Assembly: GCF_042668085.1 (NCBI RefSeq)
Contig: NZ_JBHVBO010000230.1
Span: 1 to 5,693 of the forward strand
Origin: Isoptericola sp042668085
Lineage (GTDB): Bacteria; Actinomycetota; Actinomycetes; Actinomycetales; Cellulomonadaceae
Reading direction: 5' to 3'
Length of the DNA stretch: 5,693 nt
Shown: one piece after another, positions 1 to 4,959 of the stretch
Position numbering within the stretch: position 1 is the stretch's first letter
Layout of the letters: every line of letters starts with the position of its first letter
Made by a program: the position numbers and the translations under genes
The notes under the pieces: model-generated
Database searches by the model: none
Told to the model about the DNA's origin: nothing
What the model saw: the letters and a program-made list of their open reading frames with translations, nothing else

Positions 1-21
1 AGGCCGCAGCATGTGCGGCCT
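1..21 (-). terminator. Stem-loop downstream of the DUF6114 gene, possible operon terminator
   Basis: A perfect 8-bp inverted repeat, AGGCCGCA (1-8) and TGCGGCCT (14-21), encloses a 5-nt loop. It lies 46 nt beyond the stop codon of the leftward DUF6114 gene, where the operon would be expected to end. The window begins at the first base of the stem, so neither a longer stem nor a following T-tract can be seen. A terminator is therefore an inference from position and structure. Confidence 0.4.
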
Positions 22-31
22 CGTCCGAGCC

Positions 32-64
32 TCTCTATCTCGGCGAAGAGGGTTCTCTATCTCG
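32..64. repeat. Pair of 11-bp direct repeats, 22-bp period
   Basis: TCTCTATCTCG occurs at 32-42 and again, identically, at 54-64, so the starts are 22 bp apart, about two helical turns. The pair is unusually AT-rich for this sequence and sits in the non-coding gap between the DUF6114 stop and the stem-loop at 1-21. Helically phased direct repeats can be protein-binding sites, for example for a gene lying left of the window, but nothing here shows what would bind. Confidence 0.45.
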
Positions 65-67
65 CGG

Positions 68-1618
68 TCAGTCCTCCCAGACCTGCTCGCGGAACCCCGA
101 CCAGACCTGCTTGTCCGACGTCGCCCCCATGAGGCCGATCCGCGCGTCGGTGAGGCCGAGCAGCATCTCGACGGGCGACGCGCCCGCCGCGATCTTCTCG
201 CCCAGCTCGGCCCAGTCGTCGCCGTCGGGCAGGTTCGCGTGGATGGACGAGATGTACATCTGCGCGTCGCCCTCCATCGAGACGTAGTCCGCGTCGGTGA
301 CCGTGCCGCCGATCTTGCCGTTGTTGTCGGCGTAGGTCTTGAGCCAGAACCCGGGCACCTTGACGTAGTCGACGTTGATCCGCAGCGCGTCGCGGCGGGG
401 ACCGTCGTTCGTCACCGGCACGTTCACCACGTCGATGCCGTTGATGCCGGTGAGCGGCAGCTGCAGGTCCCGCGTCTCGAGCTCACCGTCCTGCGAGAAG
501 ACGTTGGCGTCCTCGCGCGTGCCGCAGTCTCCCGGCAGCGAGACGTTGATGTCGTACTCGCCGCCGAACGTGATCCGCGCGCAGGGGCCGAGCTCGAGCC
601 TGAACTCCTTCTCGACGTCGTCCTGCGCCTGCTCCTCGGCCGGCGTGCCCGCGTCCGCCTTGCCGTCCTTCCCGGCGTCCTTGCCAGCGTCCTTGCCGGC
701 GTCCTTGTCGCCGTCCTTGCCTGCGTCCTTCGCGTCGGCCCCCTCGCCGTCCGCCTCCTGCGGGACGGCGCCCTCCGCGTCGGCGGACTCGTCGCCGGCC
801 GCGGCGTCACCGGTGCCTCCGGCGTCCCCAGCGTCCTCCGACGCGGACGGCGAGGGGCTCGGGGTCGGGTCGGCCTCGTCGCCGCCGCCGCAGGCCCACT
901 CGAGCCACCCCAGCGGGTCCCAGCAGTCCGACGCCGCACGCACCTGCGACGCGGGCGCAGCGGCCGCCTCGACCACCGTCGTCCCCGTACCCCCGAGGGC
1001 GAGCACGACGACCGCCGCGACGACGGCCGCGTGCCGCCCGCCGCGGGCGGGCTCCTCGTCGAACGGCAGGAGCTCGGCCATGCCGACCTCGCTGACCCGC
1101 TGGCCGACCTCCTGGCCCTGACGCGGGTCCGCGGGCACCGGCACGGCGTCCGGCTCCTCGTCGTTCGCAGGCTCCGCCTCGGCGGCCTCGGCGGCGGGCC
1201 GCGGCATCCACGAGACCGCGAGGATGCCGCCGACCACACCGAGGACCATGCCGACGCCGAAACCGCCCAGGTTGACCCCCAGCAGCGAGTAGACCGCGAT
1301 CGCCAGCGTGATGACGCCGTAGAAGACCCGGTGCTGCGGCTGGGCCATGATCAGGGCCCCGAGGAGCACCAGAGCCACGGGCAGCAGCGTGGACTGCATG
1401 CCCTCGATGCCGAGCTGGATCTCGAAGTTGTCGATCTGCAGCCGACCCGAGAACCACAGCACCACGCCGGACAGGATCGCCAGCGTGCCGCCCCAGAAGG
1501 GCCGGCCCCTCCGCCAGGCGGCGAACCGCTGGCGGCGGGTGACCGGCACCTCTGGAGACGGCACCGCGGTCGACCCCGTGGACGCCTCGGGGATCATCGA
1601 GGTGTTCTCGTCGCTCAC
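68..1618 (-). CDS. DUF6114-type multi-pass membrane protein with extracytoplasmic C-terminal domain
   Basis: Function is unknown; I assign it to the DUF6114 family from memory of actinobacterial homologues. The 516-residue protein starts at GTG (1616-1618), with a GGGAG ribosome binding site seven bases upstream. A basic N-terminus (about 28-39) leads into the family-like RRGRPFWGG stretch and four hydrophobic helices at about 42-58, 76-92, 97-115 and 117-137. An acidic linker (138-190) follows, then a fifth helix (about 197-215). By the positive-inside rule the remainder is outside: a Cys-flanked Trp-rich segment (Cys232, Cys243), a Ser/Pro and Asp/Ala stalk, a KDAG repeat (297-320) and a globular-looking domain (about 336-516) with Cys346 and Cys365. 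The long stalk and the C-terminal domain go beyond the short four-helix core that defines the family. It follows the DUF6230 gene by 28 nt on the same strand, so the two are probably one operon. Confidence 0.85.
   Translation of the reverse strand: MSDENTSMIPEASTGSTAVPSPEVPVTRRQRFAAWRRGRPFWGGTLAILSGVVLWFSGRLQIDNFEIQLGIEGMQSTLLPVALVLLGALIMAQPQHRVFYGVITLAIAVYSLLGVNLGGFGVGMVLGVVGGILAVSWMPRPAAEAAEAEPANDEEPDAVPVPADPRQGQEVGQRVSEVGMAELLPFDEEPARGGRHAAVVAAVVVLALGGTGTTVVEAAAAPASQVRAASDCWDPLGWLEWACGGGDEADPTPSPSPSASEDAGDAGGTGDAAAGDESADAEGAVPQEADGEGADAKDAGKDGDKDAGKDAGKDAGKDGKADAGTPAEEQAQDDVEKEFRLELGPCARITFGGEYDINVSLPGDCGTREDANVFSQDGELETRDLQLPLTGINGIDVVNVPVTNDGPRRDALRINVDYVKVPGFWLKTYADNNGKIGGTVTDADYVSMEGDAQMYISSIHANLPDGDDWAELGEKIAAGASPVEMLLGLTDARIGLMGATSDKQVWSGFREQVWED
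659..730 (-). repeat. In-gene repeat encoding KDAG/KDG units
   Basis: Residues 297-320 of the DUF6114-type protein are a degenerate tetrapeptide array (KDAG, KDGD, KDAG, KDAG, KDAG, KDGK), encoded by repeats related to GCGTCCTTGCCG on the + strand. The alternating charged residues suggest a flexible stalk outside the membrane. Arrays like this often vary in unit number between strains. It stays in frame and is part of the protein, not a mobile or CRISPR-type repeat. Confidence 0.75.
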
Positions 1619-1646
1619 GCCTGGTCTCCCTGGTCGCCGGGGCTGC

Positions 1647-2237
1647 TCAGAAGCACTCGGTGCCGTCGGAGATCTTCAGGTGCAGGTCGGTGAGCTTGAA
1701 GACCGCGGCCGACGTGCTCGACGAGACCTGCTTGAGGTCATCGATGGTGATCGCGTCGGAGTCCATGGCGAAGTCGCCCTTGCTGCCGTGGGCCTTGGTG
1801 TTCACGGTGGACGCGTCGACGCCGATCCGGATCTGGTTGAACTGGGCCGTGCCGCGCAGGTCGCTCATACCGATCTGCAGGTCGGTGGCCTTCACCGGGT
1901 TCTTCGGGTCGGTCCCCGCGGAGATGAGCAGGCCCAGCGGCATGCCCGGGACCTTCACCGACTGGCACAGGTTGTGCAGCGTGGCGTCCTTGATGTTCGC
2001 GATCGCCACCGGGTGCGACTTGCCGTCGGCGTCCTTCGCCTCGCCCGCGTACTGCGAGAACCCGGTCCCGTCGAGCTTGTCGGCCGCGATCTTGAACTGC
2101 TGGCCCGAGATCGCCATCGACACCGGCACGGCGCCCTGGGCGACACCGCCCATGAGGACGCCGATCACCGCCACCGTCGGGACCGCCGCGAGCATCGCAC
2201 GGCCTCGACGTGTGCGCGTCAGTGCGCTGAGCTTCAT
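1647..2237 (-). CDS. DUF6230-type secreted or membrane-anchored protein
   Basis: Function is unknown. The 196-residue protein matches my memory of the actinobacterial DUF6230 family: a basic start, one hydrophobic segment (about 14-33), a SGQQFK motif soon after it (44-49), a conserved-looking LCQS (Cys91) and a C-terminus ending ECF (Cys195). The hydrophobic segment is either a cleavable signal peptide, with a possible site after AQG at 33-35, or an N-terminal anchor. The rest is soluble and probably beta-rich, and the two cysteines could pair outside the cell. I chose the ATG at 2237 because TTGGAGGGG lies just before it; an in-frame ATG at 2258 would add seven residues but has a weaker site. 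It is first in an operon with the DUF6114 gene and divergent from the TetR-type gene. No GxSxG elbow is visible, so an esterase role is unsupported. Confidence 0.85.
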   Translation of the reverse strand: MKLSALTRTRRGRAMLAAVPTVAVIGVLMGGVAQGAVPVSMAISGQQFKIAADKLDGTGFSQYAGEAKDADGKSHPVAIANIKDATLHNLCQSVKVPGMPLGLLISAGTDPKNPVKATDLQIGMSDLRGTAQFNQIRIGVDASTVNTKAHGSKGDFAMDSDAITIDDLKQVSSSTSAAVFKLTDLHLKISDGTECF

Positions 2238-2246
2238 TTCCCCTCC
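2238..2246 (-). promoter_or_regulatory. Ribosome binding site deciding the DUF6230 start
   Basis: On the minus strand GGAGGGG ends two bases before the ATG at 2237, giving GGAGG a spacing of four bases. This is slightly tight but much stronger than the AGGGG before the alternative ATG at 2258, and it would lie inside the coding region if that upstream start were used. Confidence 0.6.
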
Positions 2247-2287
2247 AACAGACGACATGGCGACCCCTGCGTCGCCGACGAGTCGCG

Positions 2288-2317
2288 ACGGTACGCCCCT
2301 TACTGAGGCGACGTCAA
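2288..2317 (-). promoter_or_regulatory. Candidate sigma-70-type promoter for the DUF6230-DUF6114 operon
   Basis: On the minus strand TTGACG (complement of 2312-2317) is separated by 18 bp from TACCGT (complement of 2288-2293). The first matches five of six bases of the TTGACA -35 consensus and the second fits the actinobacterial -10 form TAnnnT. Transcription would start near 2281, leaving a leader of about 45 nt that contains the ribosome binding site of the preferred start. No start site has been mapped, so this is inferred from sequence. Confidence 0.55.
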
Positions 2318-2319
2318 TA

Positions 2320-2330
2320 GCAACCGTTGC
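2320..2330. promoter_or_regulatory. Inverted repeat next to the operon -35 box, possible operator
   Basis: GCAAC-C-GTTGC is a perfect 5-1-5 inverted repeat placed three bases upstream of the candidate -35 element of the DUF6230 operon. Its position suits a regulator contacting that promoter. The divergently encoded TetR-type protein is the obvious candidate, although an 11-bp site is shorter than most TetR-family operators. Confidence 0.35.
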
Positions 2331-2338
2331 CCGCGGCT

Positions 2339-2377
2339 CTTCACCCGCCGGACGGGGCCTTCACCTGCCGGAACGGC
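2339..2377. repeat. 20-bp-period direct repeat with nested inverted repeats, candidate operator
   Basis: CTTCACC-C-GCCGGA-CGG (2339-2355) recurs as CTTCACC-T-GCCGGAACGG (2359-2376), starting 20 bp later. Each copy also contains a small inverted repeat: CCCG-CCGGA-CGGG (2344-2356) and GCCG-GAA-CGGC (2367-2377). The pair ends just before the candidate -10 box of the TetR-type gene and would cover its -35 region, where a bound repressor would block transcription. Autoregulation is inferred, not shown. Confidence 0.4.
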
Positions 2378-2379
2378 CA

Positions 2380-2392
2380 TATGCTCGGGGCA
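2380..2392 (+). promoter_or_regulatory. Candidate -10 box giving a leaderless TetR transcript
   Basis: TATGCT (2380-2385) fits the actinobacterial TAnnnT form of the -10 box. Six bases separate it from the ATG at 2392, so transcription starting at the usual distance would begin at or next to the start codon. The gene also lacks a convincing ribosome binding site, which fits a leaderless mRNA. No well-placed -35 box is evident: TTCACC at 2360 lies only 14 bp upstream. Confidence 0.35.
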
Positions 2393-2991
2393 TGGCAGCC
2401 GCGCGACGCACCCGGATGAGCCCCGACGAACGCCGGCAGCAGCTCGTCGCGATCGGCGTGGCCGCCCTGGCCGACCGCCCCCTGGAGGCCGTCACCGTCG
2501 AGGACCTGGCCGCACAGGCCGGCGTCTCCCCCGGGCTCGTCCACTACTACTTCGGCAACCGGCAGGGCCTGCACTCCGCCATCGTCCGCACCGCGCGCGA
2601 CGCGATGCTGCACGCCACGCAGCCGCGGCCCGAGCTGCCGCCGCGCGAGCGCCTGCGCGACACCCTCGACCGGTTCGTGGAGTTCGTGCACGACCACGAC
2701 GCGACGTTCTACTCGCTCGTGCGCGGCGCCGCGTCCGGCGACGAGCACGTGCGCGCCACCATCCAGCACGCGCGCGACGTGCTGGCCGGGCACCTGCGCG
2801 ACGCCTTCCAGGAGATCGGCGTCGCGCCCACCCCCCTGCTCGAGGTCGCGCTGCACTCCTGGATCTCGTTCGCCGAGCAGGCGCTCGTGGAGGCCGCGAC
2901 CGACCCCGACATCGCCCCGTCCGACCTCGCCGACTTCCTCGAGCGCAGCGCGCTCGGTGTCCTCGCGGCCCTGCACCCCGCGGCCGGGTGA
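2392..2991 (+). CDS. TetR/AcrR-family transcriptional regulator
   Basis: A 199-residue DNA-binding regulator of usual TetR size. The N-terminal three-helix domain covers about 12-62 and includes the typical recognition region VTVEDLAAQAGVSPGLVHYYF (34-54), followed by the GNRQGL turn (55-60). The rest (about 70-195) is the variable, probably all-helical ligand-binding and dimerisation domain; its ligand cannot be read from the sequence. The ATG at 2392 is preferred because the TetR-type helix 1 begins shortly after it. The frame stays open far upstream, but that part runs antisense to the DUF6230 gene. Divergence from the DUF6230-DUF6114 operon, with repeats in the shared intergenic region, suggests that it represses that operon and itself. 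It converges with the htrA-type gene across paired stem-loops. Confidence 0.92.
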   Translation: MAAARRTRMSPDERRQQLVAIGVAALADRPLEAVTVEDLAAQAGVSPGLVHYYFGNRQGLHSAIVRTARDAMLHATQPRPELPPRERLRDTLDRFVEFVHDHDATFYSLVRGAASGDEHVRATIQHARDVLAGHLRDAFQEIGVAPTPLLEVALHSWISFAEQALVEAATDPDIAPSDLADFLERSALGVLAALHPAAG

Positions 2992-3010
2992 CCGCGCGGA
3001 CGCTGTGACG

Positions 3011-3021
3011 ACCGGACCGGT
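3011..3021. repeat. Short inverted repeat after the TetR-type gene
   Basis: ACCGG-A-CCGGT is a perfect 5-1-5 inverted repeat, 20 bp beyond the stop codon at 2991. It may add to the structured 3' end or be chance in GC-rich DNA; no role is evident. Confidence 0.25.
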
Positions 3022-3034
3022 TCGAGCACGGGAA

Positions 3035-3084
3035 AGCCCCGCGGGCCGCGACGGGGAGGGGAGTCGTCGCGGGCCCGCGGGGCT
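3035..3084. terminator. Long GC-rich stem-loop between convergent genes
   Basis: The left arm AGCCCCGCGGGCCGCGACG (3035-3053) pairs with 3065-3084 as 12 bp plus 7 bp around a single bulged base, with an 11-nt loop (3054-3064). Read on the minus strand, the hairpin is followed by TTTCCC, a short T-run suited to terminating the leftward htrA-type gene. On the plus strand no T-tract follows, although GC-rich actinobacterial terminators often lack one. It sits 43 nt past the TetR-type stop, so it may act in both directions. Confidence 0.7.
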
Positions 3085-3090
3085 GCTGGT

Positions 3091-3123
3091 GCGGCCGGCC
3101 GGGTGCGCGGACCGGCCGGCCGC
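3091..3123. terminator. Second stem-loop, directly after the htrA-type stop codon
   Basis: GCGGCCGGCCGG (3091-3102) and CCGGCCGGCCGC (3112-3123) form a perfect 12-bp stem with a 9-nt loop. The stem begins three bases beyond the htrA-type stop codon and seven bases from the neighbouring hairpin. There is no T-tract. It may be part of a tandem terminator or protect the mRNA 3' end. Confidence 0.5.
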
Positions 3124-3126
3124 GGC

Positions 3127-4863
3127 TCAGTTGCTTCCGCTGCCGCCCTGGAGCAGGTCCTCGAGCCAGCCGGGCAGGTTGCCCGGGTCGGTCGAGTCCG
3201 AGCCGCCCTGGCCCTGGTCCTGGTCCTGACCCTCCTGACCGTTCTGACCGTTCTGGTCGCTCTGACCCTGGCCGCCCTGGCCCGTCGTCGCCGACTCGTC
3301 GCGGACCGCGAGCGTCACGTCGACGGTCTGCGTCTTGCCGTCACGGACGTAGGTCAGCGTGACCTTCTGGTCGGCCGCCTTCTCCCGGACGTACGCCGTG
3401 AGCGACTCGGCGCCGTTGACGGCGTCGTCGTCGATCGCGACGATCACGTCGCCGGCCTGGAGGCCGGCCTCGGCGGCGGGCGACCCGGACGACACCTCGA
3501 CCACCTCGGCGCCCCGGCGGGTGACGCCGTCGGCCGTGGCCGTCGCGTCCTGCATGGTCACGCCCAGGAAGGCGTGCTCCGCCGTGCCGTCGGCGATGAG
3601 CTGGTCGGCGATGTTGGTCGCCAGGTTCACCGGGATGGCGAACCCGAGCCCGATCGAGCCGGACTGCTCGCCGCTCATGCCGCTCGACATCGTGGCGATC
3701 GACGACGTGATGCCGATGACCTGGCCCTGCGCGTTGAACAGGGGGCCGCCGGAGTTGCCGGGGTTGATCGCCGCGTCGATCTGGATGGCGTTGGTGACGA
3801 CCTGCGTGCTGCCGTCCTCCCCCGACGCCGAGACCGGGCGGTCGATCGCCGACACGATGCCGGTGGTGGCGGTGTTCGCCAGCCCGAGCGGGTTGCCGAC
3901 GGCGAGGACCGCGTCGCCCACCGTGACGTCGTCGGACGAACCGAACGACGCGGGCTTCAGGTCGTCCGGCGGGTTCTTCAGCTTGACGACGGCCAGGTCG
4001 GTGGTCGGGTCGGTCCCCACGATGGTCGCCTCGTACAGGCGGCCGTCGGACAGCGTGACCTGCACGGTGTCGTTCTGCGCACCCGAGACGACGTGGTTGT
4101 TGGTGACGATGTGGCCCTGGTCGTCGTAGATCACGCCGGAGCCCTCGGCGCCGCCGGACTGGCTCTGCACCTGGATGGCGACCACGGACGGGGCGACGGC
4201 CGTCGTGACGGCCTCCCAGTTCGGGTTGTCGGAGGTCGAGTTCTTGACCGGGGCCTCGTCGGTGGACTGCGCGGAGGAGCCGACGTTCGCGAGCGACGAC
4301 GGGTTGCCCGCGTCGAACGCCCCGGTCGCCGCCGCGGTGCCCAGGCTCGCCAGGACGGCCGCGATGACGGCCGCGCTGGCCACCGGGACCCAGACGGACC
4401 GCTCGCGCTTCGTGGCGGTCCCACCCCCCGGCCCCTGCTGCGGCGACGTCTGGCCCAGGGCGTACGGGTTGGCCGGACCCTGGCCGTACGGCTGACCCTG
4501 CGGGTGCTGTGCCTGGTGCTGGCCCTGCTGGGGGTGCTGCGTCTGCTGATGCTGCTGCGACTGCTGGTGCGTGTAGTAGGGCGACCCGGGCGCCATCTGC
4601 CCGTACCGCGGCTGCTGCGGGCCGTACTGCTGCTGCGACGCCTGCGGCGGGGCGGGCGGCTGCGGGGTCCCGTGGGTGGGGAGCTGCTGGGTCGGCTGCA
4701 CGGTGAGGTGCTGGGTGTCCTGCGTGTCCGGCTGCGGCGCGGGGCGGTCCGCGGAGCCCTGCTGCGCAGAGTCCTGCGCTGCCGGCTGCTCGGCGGGGTT
4801 CTCGCTCCGGTTCGGCTCGTCGGCGCCCGACGGCTGCGGTGCGCCCGGGGTGTCGGTGCTCAT
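3127..4863 (-). CDS. htrA: Membrane-anchored HtrA/PepD-type serine protease with PDZ domain
   Basis: An S1C-family protease or chaperone expected to degrade or refold damaged proteins outside the membrane. Of its 578 residues, 1-150 are a Pro/Gln-rich cytoplasmic region; KRERS (152-156) precedes one transmembrane helix (about 157-180). The trypsin-like domain (about 215-415) has the full triad: His257 in TNNHVV, Asp289 in TTDLAVV and Ser371 in GNSGGP. A single PDZ domain (about 425-520) is followed by a Gly/Gln/Asp-rich tail (527-555) and the motif GNLPGWLEDLLQGG near the end. The layout resembles mycobacterial PepD (HtrA2) rather than periplasmic DegP, which has two PDZ domains. The ATG at 4863 has a strong GAGGAGGG site. 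Unlike mycobacterial pepD, no two-component system gene is adjacent in view. Several paralogues are common in actinobacteria, so the symbol is generic. Confidence 0.95.
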   Translation of the reverse strand: MSTDTPGAPQPSGADEPNRSENPAEQPAAQDSAQQGSADRPAPQPDTQDTQHLTVQPTQQLPTHGTPQPPAPPQASQQQYGPQQPRYGQMAPGSPYYTHQQSQQHQQTQHPQQGQHQAQHPQGQPYGQGPANPYALGQTSPQQGPGGGTATKRERSVWVPVASAAVIAAVLASLGTAAATGAFDAGNPSSLANVGSSAQSTDEAPVKNSTSDNPNWEAVTTAVAPSVVAIQVQSQSGGAEGSGVIYDDQGHIVTNNHVVSGAQNDTVQVTLSDGRLYEATIVGTDPTTDLAVVKLKNPPDDLKPASFGSSDDVTVGDAVLAVGNPLGLANTATTGIVSAIDRPVSASGEDGSTQVVTNAIQIDAAINPGNSGGPLFNAQGQVIGITSSIATMSSGMSGEQSGSIGLGFAIPVNLATNIADQLIADGTAEHAFLGVTMQDATATADGVTRRGAEVVEVSSGSPAAEAGLQAGDVIVAIDDDAVNGAESLTAYVREKAADQKVTLTYVRDGKTQTVDVTLAVRDESATTGQGGQGQSDQNGQNGQEGQDQDQGQGGSDSTDPGNLPGWLEDLLQGGSGSN

Positions 4864-4867
4864 GGTG

Positions 4868-4875
4868 CCCTCCTC
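4868..4875 (-). promoter_or_regulatory. Strong ribosome binding site of the htrA-type gene
   Basis: GAGGAGGG on the minus strand places GGAGG five bases before the ATG at 4863. This settles the start over an overlapping out-of-frame ATG at 4903, which opens a shadow frame. Confidence 0.8.
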
Positions 4876-4896
4876 GATGTGTGCCTCCAGGAGACC

Positions 4897-4925
4897 ACTC
4901 CATCCTGGCGTGGTGCTTGGCTCAA
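4897..4925 (-). promoter_or_regulatory. Weak candidate promoter of the htrA-type gene
   Basis: On the minus strand TTGAGC (complement of 4920-4925) stands 17 bp before TGGAGT (complement of 4897-4902). The spacing is right, but the -10 box lacks the usual A at position two. An inverted repeat CTCA-ACC-TGAG (4921-4931) overlaps the -35 box and might bind a regulator. The evidence is thin; the gap between menD and this gene must hold a promoter only if the two are not co-transcribed. Confidence 0.2.
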
Positions 4926-4959
4926 CCTGAGAACTTGCTGCGAATCACGCCGCCGCAGG

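Noticed and set aside
659..730. Regular repeat units considered as a CRISPR or mobile tandem repeat
   Set aside because: The units are 12 bp, have no spacers and are in frame, encoding a KDAG stalk.
11..1693. 560-codon open frame on the + strand
   Set aside because: Antisense to the DUF6114-type gene. Its translation is Arg/Val/Leu-rich with no recognisable domain, as expected opposite a GC-rich gene, while the minus strand gives helices and a family match.
1660..2391. Long upstream extension of the TetR-type frame
   Set aside because: It runs antisense through the DUF6230 gene and across both candidate promoters. TetR-family proteins start shortly before helix 1, which fits the ATG at 2392.
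4500..4640. CTG/CAG-rich run considered as a microsatellite
   Set aside because: It encodes the Gln-rich arm of the protease with mixed codons and interruptions, so low-complexity protein sequence explains it.
3341..4903. 520-codon minus-strand frame overlapping the protease gene
   Set aside because: A shifted-frame shadow of the htrA-type gene, with repetitive Arg/Gly/Ala composition. The strong ribosome binding site and the catalytic motifs belong to the other frame.
4938..4958. CTGCG/CGCAG inverted repeat after menD as a terminator
   Set aside because: Only a 5-bp stem with an 11-nt loop and no T-run; too weak to call in GC-rich DNA.
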